Positions 33,579-41,966 of a DNA stretch of 64,000 nucleotides are shown here, piece after piece. A program made the translations under genes and the position numbers. The DNA comes from Microlunatus panaciterrae (GTDB lineage: Bacteria; Actinomycetota; Actinomycetes; Propionibacteriales; Propionibacteriaceae), in NCBI RefSeq assembly GCF_016907535.1, contig NZ_JAFBCF010000001.1, forward strand, positions 2,542,001 to 2,606,000, written 5' to 3'. Position 1 is the stretch's first letter. Each line of letters opens with the position of its first letter. The notes beneath the pieces were generated by a model. That model was not told where the DNA came from, did not search any database, and worked only from the letters and a program-made list of their open reading frames with translations.

Positions 33579-33607
33579 TGTCCTGATTAGGACATAGCCT
33601 GATTAGG
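33579..33607 (+). promoter_or_regulatory. Tandem palindromic operator-like sites
   Basis: TGTCCTGATTAGGACA (33579-33594) is a perfect dyad. Its core CCTGATTAGG recurs at 33598-33607, centre to centre 16 bases, and the second copy is again followed by ACA. This arrangement about 130-160 bases upstream of the hydrolase start looks like a pair of regulator sites. No regulator can be named. Confidence 0.45.
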
Positions 33608-33718
33608 ACAATTGACGCTACGTTGTCCTCGGCACCCACGAACTGCACGCGTGGACTATGGTTCTGCCGAACCAGTCTGCAGTACAGGATGGCTTCGGAG
33701 AGACCGTTGCTGTCGGGT

Positions 33719-33738
33719 GCTGTCTGAGAGAGGACAGC
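33719..33738 (+). promoter_or_regulatory. Stem around the ribosome binding site of the hydrolase gene
   Basis: GCTGTC (33719-33724) pairs with GACAGC (33733-33738), with the purine-rich Shine-Dalgarno TGAGAGAG displayed in the loop and the ATG at 33740 right behind. The stem may present or restrict the binding site. Short, so modest evidence. Confidence 0.35.
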
Positions 33739-33739
33739 A

Positions 33740-35608
33740 ATGCCGAAAGCATCGTCGATGCGTCGGGGCGGCAGGCTGTTGGGGGCGATCGGTGTCGTCG
33801 GCGCGCTCTGTGCCGGGATGCTCGTAGCGGTGCCAGCAGACGCGAACCCGAGAGATGCCCGACCGAAGAGTGCCGAACCCGTGGTGGAGCAGCTGGTGGC
33901 ACCCGGTATCCGTGACCAGGTCCTGTCCTGGCACCCCTGCTCCTTCCCCGATCTCGACCCCCAGCTGGAGGCTCAGCTGGTCAGCCTGCCCGGGCTGGCC
34001 TGTGCCACCGTCACCGTTCCGCGGGACTGGGACAACGCCCGTGACGGACACACGATCACAGTGGAGATCTCTCGGATGAAGAGCAGCAGCGCCGCCCAGC
34101 GTCGCGGTGTGATGATGATCAACCCCGGCGGCCCGGGCGCCTCCGGTCTGGCCTGGGGTCCGGTGATCCAGCTCAGGTCCCCAGACATCGCCGCCGGCTA
34201 CGACACGATCGGCTTCGACCCCCGTGGGGTCGGGCAGAGCACGCCGCTCGAGTGCGAGTACGACAACTCCGGCAACACCCAGGCGGAGCGGGCCGAGAAC
34301 TTCGCGGACGGCTGCCTGGCGAACCCGCTGACCAGATACATCACCACCAAACAGACGGCGATGGACATGGACTTCATCCGGTTCCTGCTGGGTGAGCCGA
34401 AGATCAGCTATCTCGGCTACTCCTACGGCACCTGGCTCGGCAGCTGGTACGCGGCCACCTTCCCGTCAAGGACGGACCGGTTCGTGCTCGACTCCTCGAC
34501 CGACATGAGCACCGGCACGCTCGAGTCCACCTGGGATCTCCAGCCGGGGACGCGGGACCGTCAGTTCCAGGACATGCTGCTTCCGTACATGGCCCGCAAC
34601 GATGCCACCTACCATCTCGGTACGGACCCGATCGAGATCCGGCGCAAGTTTGAGGCCAGCGGCGGTTTCGACAACTACATCAACCTGCTGTTCGGCTTCC
34701 AGACGGTGATCGGCGCCCTGTACGACACCACCCTGTACCCCGACGCCGCGGCCATGGTGGCGGCCATGAGCCAGTACAGCGACAACGATCGTCAGGATTT
34801 CCGGCAGCCCTACAGCGACCAGGCCCGCAGGGCACTCCCAGCGAAGGTCGACCGGATGCGCCACGCGGTGGCCGAGGTCGGCGTGTCCGAGGCGGTCCGG
34901 AGCAGGGTGCTCAACTCGATCGACGAAGGTGTCGACCGGTACGCGCTGAACCGGGCCGTCGCCAACCAGACCGCCAACCAGGCCCAGTCGAGGGCCACCA
35001 AGAGCGGCGCCATGGATGCGATCCGTTGCCAGGACGGCCAGTGGACTACGGACATCGCCGTCTGGGAGGAGAAGCTGACCTACAGCTTCACGCACGCGCC
35101 GCTCACCGGGATGGCCAATGTCATCCCCAGCTGTGCGTTCTGGCCCGCCCAGGAGAACGGCTTCCCCGACCTGCGTAACAACCGGCTGCCGGCGGTGCTG
35201 TTCATCCAGTCCGAGTTCGACCCGGCCACGGCCTACGAGGGCGCGGCGCATTCGGTCCGGAAGTTCAAGAGCTCGAAGGCGGTGTTGATCAACAACGAGG
35301 GCAGTCACGGCAACTTCCCGTACGGCACCCGGTGCGTTGACGCCACTGCGCTCAGCTGGCTGCTGGACGGCCAGCTGCCGTCGAGCAAGTGGACCGCCTG
35401 CGGGGCGGTGCCGCTGCCGGGTGAGAAGGTCACCTACGAGGTCGGTGGCAGGGTGAACCGGAACGGGCAGCTTCGCGGCTTCAAGATGGAGTCGAAGTCC
35501 GTCCGGCAGGCCAACAGGATCGTGGCCGAGTTCCGGCGCCAGGCCGGCATCCCGGACGTTCCGAGCGGGGACGTCGAGGTGATGGCTGCCGCGCTGCCGA
35601 TCAGCTGA
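33740..35608 (+). CDS. Secreted alpha/beta hydrolase (SLPD/TAP-like peptidase)
   Basis: 622 residues. Signal peptide at residues 1-35 (basic MPKASSMRRGGR, hydrophobic core, cleavage after PADA). The alpha/beta hydrolase core starts with VMMINPGGPGASGLAWG (oxyanion region) and DTIGFDPRGVGQSTPL. Nucleophile S228 is in GYSYG, the acid is D494 in SEFDP, and H522 is in EGSHG. Layout and length match Streptomyces tripeptidyl aminopeptidase and SlpD/SlpE-type exported peptidases, which release short peptides from protein N-termini. The C-terminal part past residue 545 is the TAP-like extension. Probably acts outside the cell. Confidence 0.9.
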   Translation: MPKASSMRRGGRLLGAIGVVGALCAGMLVAVPADANPRDARPKSAEPVVEQLVAPGIRDQVLSWHPCSFPDLDPQLEAQLVSLPGLACATVTVPRDWDNARDGHTITVEISRMKSSSAAQRRGVMMINPGGPGASGLAWGPVIQLRSPDIAAGYDTIGFDPRGVGQSTPLECEYDNSGNTQAERAENFADGCLANPLTRYITTKQTAMDMDFIRFLLGEPKISYLGYSYGTWLGSWYAATFPSRTDRFVLDSSTDMSTGTLESTWDLQPGTRDRQFQDMLLPYMARNDATYHLGTDPIEIRRKFEASGGFDNYINLLFGFQTVIGALYDTTLYPDAAAMVAAMSQYSDNDRQDFRQPYSDQARRALPAKVDRMRHAVAEVGVSEAVRSRVLNSIDEGVDRYALNRAVANQTANQAQSRATKSGAMDAIRCQDGQWTTDIAVWEEKLTYSFTHAPLTGMANVIPSCAFWPAQENGFPDLRNNRLPAVLFIQSEFDPATAYEGAAHSVRKFKSSKAVLINNEGSHGNFPYGTRCVDATALSWLLDGQLPSSKWTACGAVPLPGEKVTYEVGGRVNRNGQLRGFKMESKSVRQANRIVAEFRRQAGIPDVPSGDVEVMAAALPIS

Positions 35609-35666
35609 GAGCCGTACTCCGTCAGCCGGCCGAGGACTACCCTCAGACTGAGGCCGGGGAGATGAG

Positions 35667-36950
35667 ATGTCGGGTCATGCAGCGGACCGCGTGGTGGCGA
35701 TGCTCGAGGCTGTCGCCGGTGCGCCGTCCCCGGTGCAGGTGCGGGCCTGGGACGGGTCGCAGGCGGGACCTCGGTCGGCACCTTTGTTGATCATGAACAA
35801 CCGCCGAGCCATCCGTCGGTTGGTGCGGCGGCCGGGCGAGCTGGGGATCGCCCGCGCCTTCGTCGCCGGCGATCTTGATCTTGGCGGGGACCTGGTCGAG
35901 ACACTGACGCGGTTGGCTGAGGCCGGCCGCCGGATCGGCAGGCGGCCACAGCTGACCGTCGGTCGGCGGTGGACGCTGCTGCGGCAGGCGCTGCTCCTCG
36001 GGGCGCTCGGCCCGATGCCGCCGGTCCCCGCCGAGGAGGTCGTGCTGTCCGGTCGGAAGCATTCACCGGCACGCGACCGGGCGGCCATCAGCCATCACTA
36101 CGACGTCGGCAACGAGTTCTACCGGCTGCTGCTCGGACCGACGCTGGTCTACTCCTGCGCCTACTGGAGGCGGCCGGACGACCCCGGCTACGGCCTCGAT
36201 GACGCCCAGCGGGACAAGCTCGACCTGGTCTGCCGCAAACTGGGGCTGCGGCCAGGGATGCGGCTGCTCGACGTCGGCGGTGGCTGGGGGTCGCTGGCTC
36301 TGCACGCAGCCCGGACCTACGACGCCCGGGTCGTCATGATCACCCTGTCCGGCGCCCAGGTCGAAACGGCGCGACGGCGGGTGGCCGAGGCGGGCCTGCA
36401 GGGGCGGGTGGAGGTCCGGCTGCAGGACTGGCGCGATGTCGACGAGGCGCCCTTTGACGCGATAGCGAGCGTCGGGATGGCTGAGCACGTCGGCCAGGAG
36501 GTCTTCGCCGACTACGCCGCCCAGCTGTACCGACAGCTCCGGCCCGGCGGCCGGCTGCTCAACCACCAGATCGCCCGGGGTCCCGGTCCGACGCCCACCG
36601 AGCGGACGTTCATCGATGCCTACGTCTTCCCCGACGGCGACCTGCTGCCGCTGGCAACGGTGGTGGACGCACTCGAGCGGGCCGGCTTCGAGGTACGCGA
36701 CGTGCAGGGCCTGCGCGAGCACTACACCCGGACGTTGCGCAGCTGGGTCGGCAACCTGGAGGCCGGCTGGGACGACTGCGTCCGACTGACCTCGATCGGC
36801 CGGGCCCGGGTGTGGCACCTGTACCTGGCACTGTCCGTGCTCGGGTTCGAGAGCGGTCTGTTGCGGATCCACCAGACGCTGGCGGTGCGGCCGTACGACG
36901 ACGGCCGCAGCGGCATCGACCCGGTCCGGGAGAACTGGCTGTCCGGTTAG
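35667..36950 (+). CDS. Cyclopropane-fatty-acyl-phospholipid synthase family methyltransferase
   Basis: 427 residues. An N-terminal ~130-residue lipid-binding region precedes a class I methyltransferase domain: ISHHYDVGNEFYRLLLGPTL, SAM motif LLDVGGGWGSLALHAA, SVGMAEHVGQEVF and the C-terminal YTRTLRSWVGNLEA signature, all typical of CFA synthases. Adds a methylene or methyl group to unsaturated phospholipid acyl chains at the membrane. GGGGAG precedes the ATG. Its last four bases overlap the stop of the convergent LuxR-type gene. Confidence 0.92.
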   Translation: MSGHAADRVVAMLEAVAGAPSPVQVRAWDGSQAGPRSAPLLIMNNRRAIRRLVRRPGELGIARAFVAGDLDLGGDLVETLTRLAEAGRRIGRRPQLTVGRRWTLLRQALLLGALGPMPPVPAEEVVLSGRKHSPARDRAAISHHYDVGNEFYRLLLGPTLVYSCAYWRRPDDPGYGLDDAQRDKLDLVCRKLGLRPGMRLLDVGGGWGSLALHAARTYDARVVMITLSGAQVETARRRVAEAGLQGRVEVRLQDWRDVDEAPFDAIASVGMAEHVGQEVFADYAAQLYRQLRPGGRLLNHQIARGPGPTPTERTFIDAYVFPDGDLLPLATVVDALERAGFEVRDVQGLREHYTRTLRSWVGNLEAGWDDCVRLTSIGRARVWHLYLALSVLGFESGLLRIHQTLAVRPYDDGRSGIDPVRENWLSG

Positions 36951-37936
36951 GAGCCCAGCCGGCTGGTCTCGTGCCGCAACGTCTCCGACCGGACCAGGGC
37001 TGCTCCGAGCTGGAGCCGGGTCCGGACGCCGAACTCCTCCATCAGCTCCGACACCCAGCGGCGGACCGAGCGCTCGTTGACCCCGAGCTGGCTGGCGATG
37101 GCACTGTCGGTCGATCCGGTCATCAGCAGTGAGATGAGCAGCTCACGGCGCGGATCCTGGCCGTTGCTGTTGACGGCCGAGGCGATGATCGAGACCGAGG
37201 AGTCCCAGACCGCCTCGAACAGCCACTGCAGCGCCTCCACCACCATCGGGTGGCGGATCAGCGACGCACGCAGCTCGTGGCCCGGCGTGTAGGACTTCAT
37301 CGACGGGATCAACGCGATGCTCGAGTCGATCAGCAGCAGCTTCATCGGCACGATCCCCATCCGGGCCTGTTCCCCGTGGGCGGCGAACATCGTCAGCTGG
37401 CCGAGCCGCTCCGGGTCGAAGCCGGGATGGTAGACCGAACGCACGCTCACGCCGCGTTCCAGTGCCTGCCACTCGGGTGACTCCTCGTCGAGCTCCTGCT
37501 GGTTGGAGCGCGGCGCCACCGTGTACGGCGGCTTGTCGAACCCGCAGACCTCCCGCTTGGCGGCGCCACAGATCTCCCGCCGTACCGAGATGATCGCCTC
37601 CCGGCCGACCACGGTGCTGACTGCGTCGGAACGGCTCTCGGAGGCGGCCAGCAGCTTGGACTGCAGGGCATCGGCCGCCATCATGGCCGCGTCCAGCTCG
37701 GCGATCCGCTGCGCCTGCAGCCCCTTGGCCGCCTCCAGCACCGGCACCGCCTGCCATTGACCGCCACCCATCTCGTACACCATTCCGAGCCGCTGCAGCT
37801 CAGCCAGCTGCTGCTCCACCTCGGCGACGGTGCGGTCGCTGAGCTGAGCCAGGTCCGGAACGGTGGAGGCCTCCATCGGCGCCAGCACGACATACAGCGC
37901 TTCTGCGTGCATGCTCACGCCGAGCGGCTGCAGCAT
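36947..37936 (-). CDS. LuxR-type transcriptional regulator with TrmB-like N-terminus
   Basis: 329 residues. The N-terminal ~65 residues look like a winged helix (ALYVVLAPMEASTVPDLAQLSDRTVAEVEQQLAELQRLGMV), a helical linker follows, then a ~150-residue effector region. A C-terminal HTH of the LuxR class (MTGSTDSAIASQLGVNERSVRRWVSELMEEFGVRTRLQLG) ends the protein. Streptomycete-type orphan regulators of secondary metabolism share this layout. It is divergent from gnd-gntK (162 bases to the gnd start), which could be its target. Ligand unknown. Confidence 0.85.
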   Translation of the reverse strand: MLQPLGVSMHAEALYVVLAPMEASTVPDLAQLSDRTVAEVEQQLAELQRLGMVYEMGGGQWQAVPVLEAAKGLQAQRIAELDAAMMAADALQSKLLAASESRSDAVSTVVGREAIISVRREICGAAKREVCGFDKPPYTVAPRSNQQELDEESPEWQALERGVSVRSVYHPGFDPERLGQLTMFAAHGEQARMGIVPMKLLLIDSSIALIPSMKSYTPGHELRASLIRHPMVVEALQWLFEAVWDSSVSIIASAVNSNGQDPRRELLISLLMTGSTDSAIASQLGVNERSVRRWVSELMEEFGVRTRLQLGAALVRSETLRHETSRLGS

Positions 37937-38098
37937 CGTTCCTCCCGCACCTTGAAGTGATCGAAAGCCAGGGCATAAGTCTGTCAGAGTTCGATCTCGG
38001 GTGGGAGAAGTCCATCAACGCATCTGGAGGGCGGCCTTGACGGGAGCACTCGATAGGCTGCGGGTTGACCTGAACCGGATCGGCGATGAGGAGTGACG

Positions 38099-39535
38099 AT
38101 GACAGAACTGGCCCAGATTGGTGTCACCGGACTTGCGGTGATGGGACGCAACCTGGCGCGCAACTTCGCCCGACACGGTTACCGGGTCGCCGTCCACAAC
38201 CGCAGCCATGCCAAGACCGAGTCGCTGCTGGCCGACCACGGCTCCGACGGCACCTTCATCGGCTCGGAGTCGATGGCCGACTTCGTCGCCTCGCTCGAAC
38301 GTCCCCGCAAGGTCGTGATCATGGTCAAGGCGGGCGGCCCGACCGATGCCGTGATCGCCGAGCTGGTCGGGTTGCTGGAGGAGGGCGACATCGTCATCGA
38401 TGCCGGCAACGCGCATTTCCCGGACACCATCAGGCGGGAACGCGAGCTGAAGGAGCACGGCCTGCACTTCGTCGGTTCCGGGGTGTCCGGTGGCGAGGAG
38501 GGCGCACTGAACGGCCCGTCCATCATGCCCGGCGGCTCGCCGGAGTCCTACACCACGCTCGGGCCGATCCTGGAGGACATCTCGGCCAAGGTCGACGGCG
38601 TGCCGTGCTGCACCTACATCGGCCCGGACGGTGCCGGCCACTTCGTCAAGATGGTGCACAACGGCATCGAGTACGCCGACATGCAGCTGATCGCCGAGGC
38701 GTATGACCTGCTCCGGCAGGGCCTGGGAGCCTCGGCCGGAGAGATCGGTGAGATCTTCAAGACCTGGAACGACGGTGACCTGGAGTCGTTCCTGATCGAG
38801 ATCACGGCCGACGTGCTGGCCCACAAGGATGCCGAGACCGGCCAACCCTTCGTCGACATCGTGCTCGACCAGGCCGAGCAGAAGGGCACCGGCCGCTGGA
38901 CGGTGCAGAACGCCCTCGACCTGGGTGTCCCTATCACCGGGATCGCCGAGGCGACGTTCGCCCGCGCGCTGTCCGGTTCGGTGCCCCAGCGGACCGCCGC
39001 ACGGGCCGGTCTGCAGGCGCACACGGCCGAGTGGAAGGTGGCGGATCGGGAGGCGTTCATCGACGACGTGCGGCAGGCGCTCTACGCCTCCAAGGTGGTG
39101 GCGTACTCCCAGGGGTTCGACCAGATCGCCGCCGCCAGCAGCGAGTACGACTGGAACATCGACCGAGGCGCGATGGCGCGGATCTGGCGCGGCGGCTGCA
39201 TCATCAGGGCCCGGTTCCTGAACCGGATCACGGAGGCCTACGAGCGCGACGCCGATCTGCCGCTGCTGCTGGCCGACCCCTATTTCGCCGATGTGGTCGG
39301 CAATGCGCTGGCCGCCTGGCGGCGGGTGGTGGCGGGTGCTGCTCAGAACGGCGTGCCGACCCCGGCGTTCTCGTCGTCGCTGGCCTACTACGACGGCATC
39401 CGTGCCGAGCGGCTGCCGGCCTCCCTGATCCAGGCGCAGCGGGACTTCTTCGGCGCGCACACCTATCGGCGGGTCGACAAGGAAGGCACCTTCCACACGG
39501 AGTGGAGCGCGGACCGCACCGAGAGTGACGCATGA
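38099..39535 (+). CDS. gnd: 6-phosphogluconate dehydrogenase, decarboxylating
   Basis: 478 residues, full length for the dimeric long form. NADP-binding GVTGLAVMGRNLARNFARHG at the N-terminus, catalytic region GAGHFVKMVHNGIEYADMQ with its Lys, and C-terminal APAFSSSLAYYD-like segment (here TPAFSSSLAYYDG). Converts 6-phosphogluconate to ribulose 5-phosphate and CO2 with NADPH. GAGGAG at 38087-38092 selects ATG at 38099 over GTG at 38093. The stop overlaps the gluconokinase start by four bases, so together they take gluconate into the pentose phosphate pathway. Confidence 0.95.
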   Translation: MTELAQIGVTGLAVMGRNLARNFARHGYRVAVHNRSHAKTESLLADHGSDGTFIGSESMADFVASLERPRKVVIMVKAGGPTDAVIAELVGLLEEGDIVIDAGNAHFPDTIRRERELKEHGLHFVGSGVSGGEEGALNGPSIMPGGSPESYTTLGPILEDISAKVDGVPCCTYIGPDGAGHFVKMVHNGIEYADMQLIAEAYDLLRQGLGASAGEIGEIFKTWNDGDLESFLIEITADVLAHKDAETGQPFVDIVLDQAEQKGTGRWTVQNALDLGVPITGIAEATFARALSGSVPQRTAARAGLQAHTAEWKVADREAFIDDVRQALYASKVVAYSQGFDQIAAASSEYDWNIDRGAMARIWRGGCIIRARFLNRITEAYERDADLPLLLADPYFADVVGNALAAWRRVVAGAAQNGVPTPAFSSSLAYYDGIRAERLPASLIQAQRDFFGAHTYRRVDKEGTFHTEWSADRTESDA

Positions 39536-40041
39536 GAGCTGTCGACGGTACTGCCGTCGTGGTGATGGGGGTCGCCGGCAGTGGCAAGACCACTGTCGCG
39601 ACCCTGCTGGGGGCCCGGCTGGGCTGGCAGGTGGCCGAGGCTGACGACTTCCACTCATCGCAGAACGTGGCGAAGATGGCCTCGGGCGTCCCGCTGACCG
39701 ATGCCGACCGGCAGCCGTGGCTGATCGCGATCCGGGACTGGATCTCCGCTTCCGACACCAGCGTGCTGGTGACCTGCTCGGCGCTCCGCCGGTCCTACCG
39801 TGACGTGCTGCGCACAGCGGACAAGCGGGTCCGGTTCCTGCACCTGGATGGCACCGCGGACCTGATCGGGGAGCGGATCAGAGCCCGCGTCGACCACTTC
39901 ATGCCGCCGGCGCTCCTCGACTCCCAGCTGTCCACCCTGGAACCGCTGCAGCCGGACGAGGACGGTGTGGTGATCGGGGTGTCGGGTACCCCGCACGGGG
40001 TGGCCGATCGGGCCATGGCGGCGCTGCAGCTGACCCGGTAG
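39532..40041 (+). CDS. gntK: Gluconokinase
   Basis: 169 residues. P-loop GVAGSGKTT at 13-21, substrate motif EADDFHSSQNVAKMASGVPLTD, CSALRRSYRD and FLHLDG match the GntK family that phosphorylates gluconate to 6-phosphogluconate. Overlaps the gnd stop by four bases (ATGA), so it is translationally coupled and feeds gnd directly. No gluconate permease is present in the window. Confidence 0.95.
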   Translation: MRAVDGTAVVVMGVAGSGKTTVATLLGARLGWQVAEADDFHSSQNVAKMASGVPLTDADRQPWLIAIRDWISASDTSVLVTCSALRRSYRDVLRTADKRVRFLHLDGTADLIGERIRARVDHFMPPALLDSQLSTLEPLQPDEDGVVIGVSGTPHGVADRAMAALQLTR

Positions 40042-40074
40042 CGGTTTGCCTCGCAGGCGGCCGCCGCTGGTGCC

Positions 40075-40641
40075 TCACAGCTTGGACCAGAGTGCGATCT
40101 GGTCCGGAGTGTCGATGTCGAGGGTCCACCTGGGTGGCAGCCGGACCTGCAGGGCGTCCAGCCCGACCAACAGGCTGCGGGCGCTGGCGCCGACCACCGA
40201 GGCCGGGTCCGTCTCTGCCAGCCGGGTCAGCGCCGCACCGCGGACGGCGAGCTGGAGTGGCTGCTCGACGCCGTGCTCGTCGACCCCGACACAGGCGTCC
40301 ACGTCGCTGTCGGCCAGGGCGGACACGAGCTGACGGGCCGCCTGTCCACCGGCCGGTACGTCACCGGGCACGGACACCATGCATCCGGTGCAGCGGAGCG
40401 CGGCGACCCGGGCGCCGGCGACCAGCGCGGCGGCGGGTCCGGCGCCGGCGGGGATCTCCCGGGTGAACACCGCCGGTCGGCTCAACGGACGCTCCGGCCC
40501 GACGACGACCACAGGCCACTCCTCAGGGATGTCGGCGATGGCCCGCTCCAGCAGGGACACGCCCGCCAGCCTGGCCGCGAGCTTGTCGGTGCCGAACCTT
40601 CTGGAGGTGCCGCCGGCCAGCACCACGGCGATCGCTCGCAC
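40075..40641 (-). CDS. MobA-like nucleotidyltransferase
   Basis: About 188 residues. The N-terminus VRAIAVVLAGGTSRRFGTDKLAARL is the nucleotide-binding signature of MobA-type molybdenum cofactor guanylyl- or cytidylyltransferases; VSVPGDVP is the metal-binding Asp region. GTG at 40641 is inferred from motif position, with a weak Shine-Dalgarno. It follows the PLDc_N gene by ten bases on the same strand. A molybdopterin oxidoreductase gene at 61.6 kb in this window is a possible client. Confidence 0.8.
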   Translation of the reverse strand: MRAIAVVLAGGTSRRFGTDKLAARLAGVSLLERAIADIPEEWPVVVVGPERPLSRPAVFTREIPAGAGPAAALVAGARVAALRCTGCMVSVPGDVPAGGQAARQLVSALADSDVDACVGVDEHGVEQPLQLAVRGAALTRLAETDPASVVGASARSLLVGLDALQVRLPPRWTLDIDTPDQIALWSKL

Positions 40642-40651
40642 CGGTGTCGCT

Positions 40652-40909
40652 CTACAGCCCTCGGAGGAAGTCCGGGTCGTCATCTGGAGCAGTCGGCCGG
40701 CTGCTCCGGGCGCTGGCGCTCAGCGAGGCCGAGTTCGGCCGCCCCAGCAGCAGCCAGAAGGCCGAGCCGATCAACGGGAAGCAGATGATGACCGTGGCCC
40801 ACAGCCAGCGCGGCATCCGCCGGACGGCATAGGGCGATGCCTGTGCGACCTCGACCACACAGTAGATCGTGAGCAGGGCCACGATGATGATCGGAAGATA
40901 GCGCCCCAT
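40652..40909 (-). CDS. PLDc_N domain membrane protein
   Basis: 85 residues: two membrane helices (MGRYLPIIIVALLTIYCVVEVA and WLWATVIICFPLIGSAFWLLLGRP) joined by the short YAVRRMPRW loop. This is the stand-alone PLDc_N ('phospholipase D N-terminal') module common in actinobacteria. It ends with a polar tail rich in Ser and Asp. Function unknown. Probably co-transcribed with the MobA-like gene. Confidence 0.85.
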   Translation of the reverse strand: MGRYLPIIIVALLTIYCVVEVAQASPYAVRRMPRWLWATVIICFPLIGSAFWLLLGRPNSASLSASARSSRPTAPDDDPDFLRGL

Positions 40910-41072
40910 GGAACAAGAGTATGCGCACCGGAAGGCGGTGCGTCTACCACGGAAGCCGATCTGCCGCGGCCGTATGCTGGGGCCCATGTGCCCTCCCGAC
41001 GACCTGCACCCTGCGGATGATGCGCGGCCGCATCCGGCTGCGGGTCGGCACCAGCGCGGAGACCATCCCAGC

Positions 41073-41906
41073 ATGGCCGAGCTGCGGGCGGTCGCCCAGC
41101 CGGACACGGTCGTCGGGCGGCGCAACTCCGAGCACTGGGCGGGTGTCTACCTGCGCAAGGGATCCATCCACCTGACCCGGCTGCTGCTGCCCACCGGAAT
41201 CACCGCCAACGCCGTCACCTGGCTGATGATCATGGTCGGGGTAGCGGCACCGCTGGTGCTGACGGTGCCGGGCTGGTGGTCGGCGATCTGCGCTGCTGTG
41301 CTGATCCAGCTGCACATCCTGATCGACTGCACCGACGGTGAGATCGCACGCTGGCGGGACCAGCAGTCCACTACCGGGGTCTACATCGACCGGATCGGGC
41401 ACTACATCGTCGAAGCGATGCTGCCGATCGCGCTGGGGGTTCACCTCGACGGTGGACTGCTGGAGATCGGGGGCTGGACCACTCTCGGGGCGCTGGTCGC
41501 TGTGGTCGTCATCTTGAAGAAGTCCTTCGGAGACCTGGTGCATGTGGCCCGCACCTACTCCGGCTGGCCGAAGCTCAGCGAGGACGCCGAGCTGGCCGCA
41601 CCGAGGTCGGGAGGGCTGCGCTCACTTCGCGGGATCCTCCGGTTCTTCCCGTTCTTCCGCGCCTTCGGAGCGATCGAGTTCACCCTCATCGTGGCGGTCG
41701 TCGCCACCGCGGACCTGATCCTGCGGTTGGCCGGCGCAGAGGCGACCGCCGCCGGCGCCGGCGCCGGGATGCTCACCGGCCCGGAGGGACTCGTCTTCGA
41801 AGGGCTGCTACGCGGCTGGCTGCTGCTGTCCATCCCGCTGTCGCTGGCCACGGCCGCCGGTTATCTGCTGTCCATCCTCGCCTCCAGCAGGCTGCGGGTG
41901 CCCTGA
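41073..41906 (+). CDS. CDP-alcohol phosphatidyltransferase family protein with altered active site
   Basis: About 277 residues from ATG 41073 (GGAGA 11 bases upstream); the frame opens at 40908. Six or so membrane helices. The CDP-alcohol motif D-x2-D-G-x2-A-R-x8-G-x3-D-x3-D is present as DCTDGEIARWR...GVYIDRIGH. D85, D88 and D106 are intact, but the last catalytic-base Asp is His110. The family joins CDP-diacylglycerol or CDP-linked alcohols to acceptors in the membrane. The His could mark another chemistry or loss of activity. Convergent with a glycosyltransferase gene across tandem repeats. Confidence 0.78.
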   Translation: MAELRAVAQPDTVVGRRNSEHWAGVYLRKGSIHLTRLLLPTGITANAVTWLMIMVGVAAPLVLTVPGWWSAICAAVLIQLHILIDCTDGEIARWRDQQSTTGVYIDRIGHYIVEAMLPIALGVHLDGGLLEIGGWTTLGALVAVVVILKKSFGDLVHVARTYSGWPKLSEDAELAAPRSGGLRSLRGILRFFPFFRAFGAIEFTLIVAVVATADLILRLAGAEATAAGAGAGMLTGPEGLVFEGLLRGWLLLSIPLSLATAAGYLLSILASSRLRVP

Positions 41907-41954
41907 CGACTCGAGGTAGCTGACGACTCGAGGTAGTTGACGACTCGAGGTAGC
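41904..41954 (+). repeat. Three 17-base tandem repeats at a gene end
   Basis: TGACGACTCGAGGTAGC at 41904, 41921 (last base T) and 41938, then a decayed fourth unit from 41955. The array starts exactly at the TGA stop of the CDP-alcohol transferase gene and fills the gap to the convergent glycosyltransferase stop. Each unit holds TGA and TAG, so stop codons recur. Confidence 0.95.
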
Positions 41955-41966
41955 TGACGGGCGGGG

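Larger units (their letters stand above)
33334..33739. other. 406-base structured gap upstream of the secreted hydrolase gene
   Basis: Contains a 15-base-pair hairpin at 33461-33496, two copies of a palindromic motif at 33579-33607 and a short stem around the ribosome binding site at 33719-33738, each listed separately. A TTGACG at 33612-33617 has no matching -10 at normal distance. No ORF with coding character. Confidence 0.7.
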
